Source: Roseburia sp. CAG:10041_57
GTDB taxonomy: Bacteria > Bacillota > Clostridia > Lachnospirales > Lachnospiraceae
Direction: 5' to 3'
NCBI GenBank assembly: GCA_001916965.1
Contig: MNTL01000063.1
Coordinates: forward strand, 1-59,361
Length of the DNA stretch: 59,361 nucleotides
The notes beneath the pieces were generated by a model. The model did not search any database, was not told the origin of the DNA, and was given only the letters and a program-made list of their open reading frames with translations. Both the position numbers and the translations under genes were made by a program. Shown here in pieces: positions 15,539 to 24,862 of this stretch (its first letter is position 1; every line of letters begins with the position of its first letter).

Positions 15539-17896
15539 TTAGTTCATTTGAATCTTTTCGATTTCAGCACGGTAATTCCAGAAAGGTGTAGGATCCTTTA
15601 CGATAGAATCTGCATTTACTCTTTCTGCACTGTAGATCATGCATTCCTGTCTCTGATATACAGGGATTTCTACAGCGTAATCTACGATGTAATCCAGTGC
15701 TTCCTTGTAAACTGCCTTACGGTATTCCTGATCTGTACTTGTACGGCCTTCCATTACAAGTTCATCAAGCTCCGGCTGGTAGATTCTGTAGTTCTTAGCA
15801 CTACCGCCTTCGCTGTGGTAGATCTGGAACATATCAGGGTCAGGAGTTGCAGACCATGCTGCACACCACATATCAATTGTACCACCGTTGATACCATCCC
15901 ATAACTGAGAAGAATCAGATAAGTCATTGATAACCATATCGAAACCGATTGTCTTTAATGCTTCAGATGCTGCTGTCAGGATACCGAAGGAAGGATGATC
16001 TCCGCTGCCGCCTGCCGGAATTGTAGCTGTACACTCTAATCTGCCACCTTCTGGAGCTGCTGTCAGCTTACCGTCTGTTACTGTATAGCCTGCTGCTTCG
16101 AAGTAACCAAGTGCTGCATCAAGTGCTGCTGCGTACTTCTCGTCTTCTGTCATACCATCTGTGTAGATTTCGTTACCATCTACATCTGTAGAGAATGCTA
16201 CCTTATAATCAGGGTCAGACTTCTGAGGAGCTGCCCAGCTTGTGTTTGTAATAGGATAGTTGATTACAGATGCTGCTTCTCCATAGTAGGAGTCAATTAC
16301 AACATCACGGTATGCTGCGATTACAGTTGCAATAGCTTTTCTGAAGTCCTTGGAAGCTTCGCTGCCTGCATCCTCGCCAACCTTCATCAGCTGGGAGTTC
16401 ATACCGATATAACCATATCCAAGATAATCTGTAAGGCATGTGATCAGCTTATCACCGGATAACTCGCCGTTGCTGTTCTCACCCTTGATCTGAGCCATAA
16501 CATCCTTGGAGATAGAAGGAGAAGCGATATCTGTTGTTCCCTGTACTACACCAGGAAGCTTATCAGCTTCAGAAGTTGTCTTCCACTGCAGATTCTTTGT
16601 CTTAGGAGCACCCTTATAGTAATATTCGTTTGCTTCCATGTATACGATCTTATTATCATAGCTTACATACTTGTAAGGACCAGCGCCCATAGGAGCTGTT
16701 GTCTTAGCTCTTACAGAGCTTAAATCACCCTTAGGGAATCCGAACTGGTTGTTATCATAGTCATATAAGCTCTCATCACCATAGTAGTGTAATGGAGATA
16801 CATAAACTGCTAACTGATAGATAGCTGTTGCATCAACTTCTGTTAAAGTTACACGTACAGAGTTGTCGCCTGTCTTCTGGATACCTTCGATGTGGTCAAC
16901 AGAATTACCTGTCTCAACAGTTGCCTTATAGCTGTCATCCAGGAAAGAGAACAGAGAAGACTCAGCTGCTTCTGTGTCAGACAATGTCTGGTAATCACCA
17001 TCGTAGATAGCTACCATTTCATTCCACATATCTGCATATGTAGGAGCATCTGTCCAGGTTGTATCTGTGCCGTTACCTGTGATAGATCCGTCATCGTTCT
17101 GTGTAGCAAATCCCCAGTTTACCATACCGTTAGATACTTCATCCAGACCATCTACTACATAACCTGATGCTGTACAATAATCAGCAATGCTCTTTGCGAA
17201 AGCCTCACCTGCTGCCGGAAGATCTGTCTCGAAGAACTTCTTCTGTTCATCCTCTGTATAATATGTGAAATCTGTGTTGTCAGCACCCTTATCCAGCATT
17301 AACTGATATAATACGGTAGAACCGTTTCTATATGCATCCAGTCCCTTGATAGGCAGGGCATACAGAGAGGATGAGCCATCATAGGATGGGTCAAGATATG
17401 CATAATAGGAGAAAATTACATCATCGATTGTCAGAGGCTCGCCATCTGCGAACTTCACATCATCACGGATTGTAAAATCATAATCTACTGTACCATCTGC
17501 GTTCTCAGTAACTACACAGTCAGCCATACCTGTATAAGTATAGTCTGTACCGTTGTAGCTTCTTGTCTCACCTTCAATACCGTTGTAAACGATCTCACCC
17601 TGACGGTCAACGTCCAGTAACGTTACTGTGGTCAGAAGCCATACATCCTCATCAGGTACTGATTCACCGAAGAATGGGCTGAATTTCTCACTTACGTCAT
17701 CATGTGCGATAACGAGCGGTGTGTCTGAATTGCTTGCTGTTTCTGTTGTTGCTGCCTCTGTAGCACCTTCTGTTGCTGCTTCTGTAGCAGGTGTTGTATC
17801 AGTAGAAGTATCTGCTGAGGAACCACATCCTGTTAATAAGCTGGCTGCCATTGTGCCTGCTAAAAGAACAGCTACAAGCTTGTTTCTTTTTTTCAT
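15539..17896 (-). CDS. oppA: oligopeptide-binding lipoprotein OppA
   Basis: 785 residues. Lipoprotein that captures peptides outside the membrane and delivers them to OppBC. The signal peptide ends in the lipobox LLTGC, followed by a Thr/Ala/Glu-rich linker. The SBP_bac_5 fold is recognised by FAxxEPLTIDDVIFSY, VRVTLTEVDATAIYQL, GAGPYKYVSYDNK and the C-terminal YQPELDELVMEGR. At about 780 residues it is much longer than usual OppA (about 540); extra blocks lie around residues 180-300. The ATG at 17896 was chosen over one seven codons upstream because AGGAGG is eight bases before it and the signal peptide begins there (MKKRNK). Gene 83 bases downstream of the small membrane protein gene. Confidence 0.95.
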   Translation of the reverse strand: MKKRNKLVAVLLAGTMAASLLTGCGSSADTSTDTTPATEAATEGATEAATTETASNSDTPLVIAHDDVSEKFSPFFGESVPDEDVWLLTTVTLLDVDRQGEIVYNGIEGETRSYNGTDYTYTGMADCVVTENADGTVDYDFTIRDDVKFADGEPLTIDDVIFSYYAYLDPSYDGSSSLYALPIKGLDAYRNGSTVLYQLMLDKGADNTDFTYYTEDEQKKFFETDLPAAGEAFAKSIADYCTASGYVVDGLDEVSNGMVNWGFATQNDDGSITGNGTDTTWTDAPTYADMWNEMVAIYDGDYQTLSDTEAAESSLFSFLDDSYKATVETGNSVDHIEGIQKTGDNSVRVTLTEVDATAIYQLAVYVSPLHYYGDESLYDYDNNQFGFPKGDLSSVRAKTTAPMGAGPYKYVSYDNKIVYMEANEYYYKGAPKTKNLQWKTTSEADKLPGVVQGTTDIASPSISKDVMAQIKGENSNGELSGDKLITCLTDYLGYGYIGMNSQLMKVGEDAGSEASKDFRKAIATVIAAYRDVVIDSYYGEAASVINYPITNTSWAAPQKSDPDYKVAFSTDVDGNEIYTDGMTEDEKYAAALDAALGYFEAAGYTVTDGKLTAAPEGGRLECTATIPAGGSGDHPSFGILTAASEALKTIGFDMVINDLSDSSQLWDGINGGTIDMWCAAWSATPDPDMFQIYHSEGGSAKNYRIYQPELDELVMEGRTSTDQEYRKAVYKEALDYIVDYAVEIPVYQRQECMIYSAERVNADSIVKDPTPFWNYRAEIEKIQMN

Positions 17897-17978
17897 AACA
17901 AAATCCTCCTTGTTCATATATATGCTTTACCTTTTGCCGTGCTCTTACGGGCAAAGGGAAAAACCTGATTGAAATGTC

Positions 17979-18545
17979 TTATTCAAGTTTATTCCGGGAC
18001 TGTTCTGTTCTAAGACCTGCATAAGTCTTATCATAGTATATACCAAACCCTGCTGCTGCTATTATATACAGAATCAAAACGCCTGTATACAGGAATTCTT
18101 TGCCTGTCTGCATATCACCTCTGTGGATGACCATATAGATAATATCAAGTATGACACTGATAATCGTCATTACCATGGAACCGATACAGGAACGGCGCAT
18201 TCTTGCAAGTCCTGTCTCATACTGTGCCTGCTGCATGCGCAGAGGGTCACTCCAGTAGCTGAACGCTCCTACCAGAAAGTAAAATACCGGAAGGAATGTG
18301 AACAGATAGGGATACAGTACCCAGAAGGTTCTGGAAGAGTCCTGATTGACCATACCTGCTGCCACCTGTAATATCAGTAGCACCGCTGCAAATGCCATAT
18401 TAAGCCAATTGCTCTTTTTCTTCTCCTGTTCAGTAAAAGGCAATATATAATAAGTACCTGTATAACAGATATCATCCACCACTCTGCCCTTGCCATTCAG
18501 TCTGGCACTCCACGAATAATCGTCTTTAAATCTGTTCTTTATCAT
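17979..18545 (-). CDS. four-helix membrane protein, unknown function
   Basis: 188 residues. Four hydrophobic segments (about 57-75, 85-105, 137-155 and 163-180) separated by short polar loops; a soluble N-terminal part contains YSWSARLNGKGRVVDDICYTG. No conserved domain recognised. The ATG at 18545 follows AAGGA by five bases; an earlier in-frame ATG gives a basic extension without a ribosome site. It is first in the opp operon, directly behind the leader terminator, so it is probably co-transcribed with the importer. Confidence 0.75.
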   Translation of the reverse strand: MIKNRFKDDYSWSARLNGKGRVVDDICYTGTYYILPFTEQEKKKSNWLNMAFAAVLLILQVAAGMVNQDSSRTFWVLYPYLFTFLPVFYFLVGAFSYWSDPLRMQQAQYETGLARMRRSCIGSMVMTIISVILDIIYMVIHRGDMQTGKEFLYTGVLILYIIAAAGFGIYYDKTYAGLRTEQSRNKLE

Positions 18546-18626
18546 AGCTTTCCTTCTATAAAAATGACTTCCTGCTCTGCTTCTTGACGTTAACACTTTA
18601 TTGCATTAAATTTTCTCTGTATATGC

Positions 18627-18664
18627 AAAAAAAGTGCTTATAGACTCCTTCGTCCATCGCACTT
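18627..18664 (-). terminator. leader terminator/attenuator of the opp operon
   Basis: Minus strand AAGTGC / GCACTT stem with a 21-base loop that holds a small GAC/GTC stem, followed by seven T. It lies about 45 bases after the predicted transcription start and 80 bases before the first start codon. An 8-bp hairpin (TTGTTTGC / GCGAACAA) lies between the start site and it. The arrangement suggests transcriptional attenuation of the opp operon; no known riboswitch motif was recognised. Confidence 0.6.
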
Positions 18665-18715
18665 AGTTTATATTCAGAAATACAATTGTTCGCCTGTTGC
18701 AAACAACTGATATTT

Positions 18716-18743
18716 ATTATACATAGTTGAAAACTTTTGTCAA
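18716..18743 (-). promoter_or_regulatory. opp operon promoter
   Basis: Minus strand TTGACA (18738-18743), 16-base spacer, TATAAT (18716-18721): both hexamers match the sigma-A consensus exactly. The rest of the gene-free stretch 18744-18907 is AT-rich with nothing else recognised. Confidence 0.8.
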
Positions 18744-18907
18744 CAAGTGTCTGTGTGGTACATTTTAGCATAAATATAACATTTTTTCAAGATATGTGGT
18801 TATTATTATTCAATGTACTTTACTTTTTCACCGTTTTCCTGCATATTCATTCTTTCATTCAATTTTTCTTTTTTGAAATAAATACAATATTATGCACTAT
18901 TTTGTCA

Positions 18908-18949
18908 TAAAAAATGGCAATTACCGAATGAATTTCCGGTAATTGCCAC
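18908..18949 (-). terminator. terminator of the DUF5722 pair
   Basis: Stem GGCAATTACCG / CGGTAATTGCC on the minus strand followed by a run of six T, 20 bases after the stop codon of the second gene. Confidence 0.9.
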
Positions 18950-18967
18950 TTAGAATCTACTATATTA

Positions 18968-20581
18968 TTAGTTCAAACCAAGCTGAGCCCAGCTGGATAC
19001 TCCGATGATCGGAAGCGCAAAGTTAGTATATGCTGCGGACTGTGCTGTATCAATATACTTAAATACATCATAAATCTGCTTTGGAGTGGAAGCCCATCCA
19101 TTTGCATCACAGTTATAAAGACCGCAGGCAATCTTATCACTTGCCTTCTCATAAGGAGAATCTACCATTCTGTGTACGATAAATGCCTTGATATAAGGAT
19201 TCTGTGCAGCCAGCTTATATGCATATGCAAAAGAAGCCGCCTGTACTGCTTCGCCGCCATTCATGGAATTGAACAGAATCTCAGATATCATGATATATCT
19301 TACCTGTCCTGTCGGAGACAGATAAGTCGGCTGGCTCATATAAGTGGTAAATACATCCATATTGGTAGGATTGATCATTCTGGTATTGGCTGTATGATCA
19401 ATCAGATGAAGTGCCTTATAGCTTGCAGGCATATCCCAGAACTTGGATGCTGTCAGTGGTACAGGATGAGGATGCCATGCAACACCCCAGTCGATATTAC
19501 CATGGGAGGCCACATCTACCGTAAATGCATCAATGAACTTCTTTGCACCGTACTGGTTGGCTGTACCATCTTCCCAGGTCCAGCGCTGGTCAATACAGGT
19601 AAGCACTCTTGCATTGGCATTGGTACTCTTGATCGCCGTATAGAACATACGGAATGCCTTCTCATATTCCAAGGTAAAAGCAGTTACATTATAGTTGCCT
19701 GCATAATACCACGGATTATTATTATTTACTTCATTACCAATGATCCAGTTGGATACCAGACCAGTTGCGGCATTGCTGTATCTTTCTGTAAGGAAAGCCA
19801 TAACTGCCTGCAGGGATTCTGCACCCTGCTGCTCATCTGTATTAAATGCATAATGACGATAGCCTGCCCTTCTTGCACCCGGCTTTACTGTCATGGCCGT
19901 TGCAGCATTGTAGTAGTTGACTACGTTCATGGTAACCTCTACATGCTGTGTAGCAAATAAGGTCATGACCATGTCATATTCTGCTACGACTGCCTGATTG
20001 AAATTATAAGGCTTACCATTATAAGTATAGGTAATATAACCTGTTACAGAGGGCTCGAAAAATCTGTCGATTGCAATTTCATAGCTTGCATGCTGAACTC
20101 CCAGTGCTGCCAGATCCAGAATTGCCGCATTATCCGCTGTAACACCCTTAATGGATGTTGTTACCGGATTTGCTGCTGTCTTCGTTGCTACTGCTTCAGG
20201 ATTCGTAATATAGAATTCCGGGCTGACAGCTACGTATTTGCCGCCTGTCTTTACTGCTACAACGAATTTCGCATACAGCTTGGATGCTGCTGTTCCCTGA
20301 TCCAGTGTCGTTACAAAGGTTAAGGCTGCAGCCTTGGCTGTCTGGGCACAGAAGTCAGTTCTTGCGCCAATTGCATTTTCATAGGGCTGTAAAGCAAATA
20401 AATAATAATTGTTGTCATCACTTGGTGTCGTTGCTGAAGCACTTGCTGTTACAGTTACCTGATTGGCTCCGCTGATGATACACTGACTGATTGTTACAGT
20501 TGTTGCTGCTGATACGGTCATCTGTATCATGCATACCATGATCAGACATAATGCGCCCCATAATGTTAGTTTTTTTCTCAT
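18968..20581 (-). CDS. secreted DUF5722-like putative glycoside hydrolase (copy 2)
   Basis: 537 residues with a Sec signal peptide (cleavage near VSAA-TT, residue 25). Residues 26-135 form a small beta domain (TVTISQCIISG...PEFYITNPEAVA); the remainder looks like a TIM-barrel hydrolase. Candidate acid/base E284 lies in NWIIGNEVNN and candidate nucleophile E434 in IMISEILFN, resembling the two-glutamate layout of clan GH-A; GVAWHPHPVPL is another conserved block. I associate this with DUF5722, whose substrate I do not know. It is 25 bases downstream of a close paralogue with both glutamates at the same spacing (150 residues), so the pair arose by tandem duplication. GGAGGG precedes the ATG. 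Likely extracellular polysaccharide or cell-envelope glycan target. Confidence 0.82.
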   Translation of the reverse strand: MRKKLTLWGALCLIMVCMIQMTVSAATTVTISQCIISGANQVTVTASASATTPSDDNNYYLFALQPYENAIGARTDFCAQTAKAAALTFVTTLDQGTAASKLYAKFVVAVKTGGKYVAVSPEFYITNPEAVATKTAANPVTTSIKGVTADNAAILDLAALGVQHASYEIAIDRFFEPSVTGYITYTYNGKPYNFNQAVVAEYDMVMTLFATQHVEVTMNVVNYYNAATAMTVKPGARRAGYRHYAFNTDEQQGAESLQAVMAFLTERYSNAATGLVSNWIIGNEVNNNNPWYYAGNYNVTAFTLEYEKAFRMFYTAIKSTNANARVLTCIDQRWTWEDGTANQYGAKKFIDAFTVDVASHGNIDWGVAWHPHPVPLTASKFWDMPASYKALHLIDHTANTRMINPTNMDVFTTYMSQPTYLSPTGQVRYIMISEILFNSMNGGEAVQAASFAYAYKLAAQNPYIKAFIVHRMVDSPYEKASDKIACGLYNCDANGWASTPKQIYDVFKYIDTAQSAAYTNFALPIIGVSSWAQLGLN

Positions 20582-20606
20582 TACACCCTCCAGTTGTCTA
20601 AAATGA

Positions 20607-22196
20607 TTAGTTTAATCCCAAATCGGCCCAGCTTGTTGCACCGATGATTGGCAGAGCAAAATCTGTATAGGCTGTGTTGCCTGTGTCCATGTACTTAAAT
20701 ACATTGTATGCGTACTTAGGTCCTGCATCTGTTCTGATACCTACTGCCATACCATCAGATACGATTTCTGATGCATGGTCTACCTGTCTATGGATGATAA
20801 CACCTTCAATAAATGGATTGGAGGAGGTCAGCTTATATGCGTATACCATAGCTGCTGCCTGAATTGTTTCATCTGTAGGAATCTGTGCATTATAGGAAGT
20901 GAAGCCCATCTCAGAGATCAGAATATGTCTTGCATTTCCGTTTGGTGCCAGCATTGTTGGCTGTATCATATGATTGGTCAGTACATCTACATTTGTAGGA
21001 TTGATCATCTTGGAGTTATCTGTATGGTCAATCAGCTTCAGTCCTGCATAAGCTGCCGGCATATTCCAGAACTGGCAGTTAAATAATGGTACCGGATGAG
21101 GATGGATAGATACACCCCAGTCAATATTACCGGTCTGGCTGATATTTGTTGCAAAATTATCAAGAATTTTCTTAGCTGCGTACTGATTTGGTGTACCATC
21201 TTCAAAGTTCCAACGCTGGTCGATATTTAAGAATACTCTTGCGCCTGCATTCTGGCTCTTGATTGCGTTATAGCACAGACGGAACTCTTTTGCATACTGT
21301 GCTGCAAAAGCATCTGCACTCATGTCACCGGCATAATGCCAAGGTGAATTATTGTTAATCTCGTTACCAATGATCCAGGTATGGATTGTTCCCTTTGATC
21401 CTGAATATCTGTTAGCCAGGAAAGACATCAGTGCTTCAATCTTCTCTGCGCCGCCCTGTTCAGCAGTATTAAATGCGTAGCAGTTCTTGCCTGCTACACG
21501 TCCTGTAGGCAGGATCAGATCTGCTGTTGCAGGATTAAAGGAATTCTTAATGATCATAACTACATTACAGCCTGCATTGGCAAACTTCTGGCAGACAACA
21601 TCATACTCGGTGACAACACCTGAGTTGAAGCTGTATGTCTTGCCATTATAAGTATAGTTAGTACCACCTGCTGTAAAGAATCTGCTGATATCCAGCTCGT
21701 AGGATGCATAACCTGCTCCAAGGCTGCTTAATTCATCGCTGTATCTCCAGTCTGCAGTCAGTCCCTTCTTTGATCTGACAGGATAACCTGTTGCCTTAGT
21801 TGCTAATGCTTCCGGGTTGGTAATATACATTTCATTGCTGACAGGTACGAATAAACCACCCTGTCTGGTTGTTACAACAAATCTGGAATACAGCTTGTTT
21901 CCTGCACTGTTATAATCCAGGGTAGTTGTAAAAATAGCTGTCTCAGCTGCCGGTGCAGATGCACAGAAATCTGCTCTTGCCCCTACCTCTGTCTGATATG
22001 GCTTTAACTCGAACAGATAATAGACGCCATCATCTGATGCCGGTACTGCTCCGGTAGCCACAACTGTCACCGTGTTACCTGCTATCGTACAGCTGTTGAT
22101 TGTTACTGTCGCATTGCCGGCAGCACATACAGTCATCTGCATCAGCATGGCAAATAGCATGACGAGAGCAAGTCTAAAGCTCCATCTTCTTTTCAT
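20607..22196 (-). CDS. secreted DUF5722-like putative glycoside hydrolase (copy 1)
   Basis: 529 residues. Signal peptide MKRRWSFRLALVML...TVCAA, then the same beta domain plus barrel as its neighbour. Candidate catalytic residues are E279 in WIIGNEINNN and E429 in ILISEMGFTS; the VSIHPHPVPLF and DQRWNFEDG blocks are conserved between the two. The N-terminal regions differ more than the barrels. The ATG at 22196 was chosen because GGAGGG is eight bases upstream and the positive n-region begins there. First gene of a two-gene operon with promoter 22280-22308; the divergence between copies suggests different substrates or cell-surface partners. Confidence 0.82.
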   Translation of the reverse strand: MKRRWSFRLALVMLFAMLMQMTVCAAGNATVTINSCTIAGNTVTVVATGAVPASDDGVYYLFELKPYQTEVGARADFCASAPAAETAIFTTTLDYNSAGNKLYSRFVVTTRQGGLFVPVSNEMYITNPEALATKATGYPVRSKKGLTADWRYSDELSSLGAGYASYELDISRFFTAGGTNYTYNGKTYSFNSGVVTEYDVVCQKFANAGCNVVMIIKNSFNPATADLILPTGRVAGKNCYAFNTAEQGGAEKIEALMSFLANRYSGSKGTIHTWIIGNEINNNSPWHYAGDMSADAFAAQYAKEFRLCYNAIKSQNAGARVFLNIDQRWNFEDGTPNQYAAKKILDNFATNISQTGNIDWGVSIHPHPVPLFNCQFWNMPAAYAGLKLIDHTDNSKMINPTNVDVLTNHMIQPTMLAPNGNARHILISEMGFTSYNAQIPTDETIQAAAMVYAYKLTSSNPFIEGVIIHRQVDHASEIVSDGMAVGIRTDAGPKYAYNVFKYMDTGNTAYTDFALPIIGATSWADLGLN

Positions 22197-22279
22197 TTGA
22201 ATTCCCTCCATGTTTTTTACGGGCAATTATGTCTACCTTTTATGTTCCTATGCCCTCATTATTGATATATACAGTTAAA

Positions 22280-22308
22280 AGTATATCATTTTCAGAAATT
22301 TTACGCAA
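22280..22308 (-). promoter_or_regulatory. promoter of the DUF5722 operon
   Basis: Minus strand TTGCGT (22303-22308), 17-base spacer, TATACT (22280-22285). About 80 bases of leader precede the first start codon. Confidence 0.6.
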
Positions 22309-22330
22309 TGTTTTGTATACATAACAAATC

Positions 22331-24862
22331 TTATTTTTCTTTGATATATGCCACAAACTGGTTATCGTTCTCTTCAAACCACTTCGTTGAGTCATTCATT
22401 CCCTTCTTATATACAGTTCCCGCCTCCGGATCCATCACCACAATATTCTGCTCATTAAAGCCGATGACCAGCACTGCACTGTCATCATTAAGCGAAATCA
22501 ATACCGGTATATCCTGATTCACGTAGTAAAGGACTGCATCCAGGCTTACTCCGCTTAACTCCAGTATCCGCACATCATTCATTCCCTCAGCCAGAATCTC
22601 CGTTGCAGTCATGCCCTGATCCAGTAACGGCTGTACTTTTCTTGCTGTTCCTGCATAACTTAATATGGTCTCCAGACATACTGCAAGCTGTGAAGTCTCT
22701 GCATCTGCCTGTGTACCTGTAATCGCCATGATCTGGTTTCTTGTACTGCGGGCGGTCTTCTTCCAGATATACTCCCCATTTTCATTGACTACAACACCAT
22801 TCAGTGAATATGCCAGATTGATTGCATCTGACGGATGGGAGAACGTTCCCATGACACCGGCTTTGCCATATACATAATAGCGCAGAATGGGCTGCTCTAT
22901 ATTCACCAGCATGTCTCTGGAGCCTTCATATAACACTTCCTTTGGCTTCGTATATTTCAGGCTCTTAGTCTCAATGGTACTTTTCACGACAATCTGCACG
23001 ATTGATTCATATTTCTGGGTTGCTACCGTCTCCCAGCTGTTATAACCATTCTCTTCCACAATGTTATTCACGATCTGATCGTCTGAAACCTGTGTATATT
23101 GCCCTTCTGCCTCCTTCTGCACACGCTTGAGCGTGATCAGATTATCATTTACCGCACTTCCCGTTACATAGATTCCATCCTGATGATAGCTTTTGAGTAT
23201 CTCGCCCTGCTCATTCTGAATATAGACAGCATACATGGGGAATGTAATAGAACCGGAAGAATCCCTGATAATATCGCCATACTCTGCGACTCCATAGATC
23301 AGATCTTCATTCATAAAACCAAGCGGCATCATTCTGTTATTACCAGTCGCTGTAATCTCCCGGGTGTTGCCCGTATTCAGATTCATCAAAATCAGTTTCG
23401 TACAGTCATAGGCATCTGCCGAATTCTGCCATACCAGCATTTCCTCTTTCTGGGATACCTGGAAACTGCCTTCTTGTACCTGTGTTGCAATCTCCGTATA
23501 GGAGCCCTCCGGCAGATTAATAGCCAGAATAGAACCATCCAGATACAGATACAGGATACCGCTCTTATTTACAAAGGACAGCTGTTCTACATCAGCCTTG
23601 AGAACAGCATACGCTTTATTACAAGGTATGAATATCTGTTCTTCTATGGTATTGAGCATACCATTGTACTCATATACCAGTATTCCCACAGTTCCCTCAT
23701 GGCTTCCGCGGTTCATATATCCATATACCATAAAAGTCACATTTCCTGTCTCATCTACATTCAAGATTTTGATACCATGATGGTCATATATTGTCCTGAT
23801 ATCGTACTGTCCTGACTTCTCCTCATAAAAGCTGAACAAATAAGCCATTTTCTTATCTGCGGCATGATAACAGAACAACTGATTTTCATTGACAAAAGCC
23901 AGATTGCTTCCTCCGTCACTTTCCAGCATCTGCACATCGCTCCCACGAATACCAAGCATAATCTTATTACTTGCATAGACGTCTGCCTGTGCATCAAAAA
24001 TCTGGTTCATCGTTCTCTCAAAATCCAGCAGATACATTCTGTCAGAAGTATAACGGACCCGGTAGAACTCGCTGATATTATAATATCTGCTCTGACCATC
24101 AGCCCTGATCATTGCCATATAATTTACCCTGATAGAAGCTGTCTGTGCATCAATTTCACTCACAACAACATCAGAATCCGTTACCTGGGCCGCTGAAAGT
24201 CCCGCCCATGCTACCTGACTCAGGCTGCTGTGGATATCTACCCTGGCAAGTGTCGTATTATCGCCCTTGGAATTAGATTCCATGTACGTACTCAGCTCGT
24301 TGACCCTGTCAGGATCAAAGGTCTTCTCATGAAACTCTCTTACAAAAGCAAGCTTCTCATCCAGATGGTAATCGCCTGCGTCCATAATTCTTGTATAATA
24401 CCGGATTGTTTCCCCCTGTGTAGTCACCAGAAGTATCCAGTTATATTCTGTATTCTGCTCAATCAGATCCTTTATGGTTATGCTGGCTGAAATGCTCTTG
24501 TCATTTTCCTGATAGTCTGTGACCTTCGTCTTTTCTACCAGTCTGGTTCCATCAATGCTGCGCACTTCAAAGGTCAGCTCATCAATCGTATTGCCATATT
24601 TATCTATTGTAAAAGACAACGACCGGTTCTCCCCCAACGGGGTCAGCGTATCCCGCATGAAACAACCGTCTACCTCCTGTCTGAGACCATGAAGTGTATT
24701 AAAAGCCTCCCCTCCTCTGGTCATTTTTACGATAGGAAGAGAAGCATCACTCATCTCCGAAGTCATATCTGCATTTCCCTGATTGTATACATTACTGCCA
24801 ATAAACAGCGTTATCACAAAAACACAGATACATACAATGATTTTGATAATGGTTTTTCTCAT
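22331..24862 (-). CDS. membrane-anchored beta-rich protein with degenerate C39-like domain
   Basis: 843 residues. One N-terminal hydrophobic segment (residues 5-24) acts as uncleaved anchor or signal. Residues 260-650 are a chain of beta-strand repeats (for example NKIMLGIRGSD, GILYLYLDGSILAI, RMMPLGFMNEDLIYGV) that look like a propeller. The last 120 residues resemble a C39/papain-like fold: Q..VC729 LETILSYAG matches the catalytic Cys segment, and VIGFNEQNIVVMDP matches the Gly-Tyr-..-DP segment, but the histidine expected before it is replaced (DDSA796VLV). It is therefore probably a binding rather than a cleaving domain. The ATG overlaps the methyltransferase stop by four bases. I do not recognise a specific function; the surface location and neighbouring DUF5722 genes suggest an envelope role. 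Confidence 0.75.
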   Translation of the reverse strand: MRKTIIKIIVCICVFVITLFIGSNVYNQGNADMTSEMSDASLPIVKMTRGGEAFNTLHGLRQEVDGCFMRDTLTPLGENRSLSFTIDKYGNTIDELTFEVRSIDGTRLVEKTKVTDYQENDKSISASITIKDLIEQNTEYNWILLVTTQGETIRYYTRIMDAGDYHLDEKLAFVREFHEKTFDPDRVNELSTYMESNSKGDNTTLARVDIHSSLSQVAWAGLSAAQVTDSDVVVSEIDAQTASIRVNYMAMIRADGQSRYYNISEFYRVRYTSDRMYLLDFERTMNQIFDAQADVYASNKIMLGIRGSDVQMLESDGGSNLAFVNENQLFCYHAADKKMAYLFSFYEEKSGQYDIRTIYDHHGIKILNVDETGNVTFMVYGYMNRGSHEGTVGILVYEYNGMLNTIEEQIFIPCNKAYAVLKADVEQLSFVNKSGILYLYLDGSILAINLPEGSYTEIATQVQEGSFQVSQKEEMLVWQNSADAYDCTKLILMNLNTGNTREITATGNNRMMPLGFMNEDLIYGVAEYGDIIRDSSGSITFPMYAVYIQNEQGEILKSYHQDGIYVTGSAVNDNLITLKRVQKEAEGQYTQVSDDQIVNNIVEENGYNSWETVATQKYESIVQIVVKSTIETKSLKYTKPKEVLYEGSRDMLVNIEQPILRYYVYGKAGVMGTFSHPSDAINLAYSLNGVVVNENGEYIWKKTARSTRNQIMAITGTQADAETSQLAVCLETILSYAGTARKVQPLLDQGMTATEILAEGMNDVRILELSGVSLDAVLYYVNQDIPVLISLNDDSAVLVIGFNEQNIVVMDPEAGTVYKKGMNDSTKWFEENDNQFVAYIKEK

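Noticed and set aside
18598..18657. 19-codon leader ORF overlapping the opp leader terminator
   Set aside because: No ribosome site precedes its ATG and the codons show no run of regulatory amino acids, so a leader-peptide attenuator is not supported.
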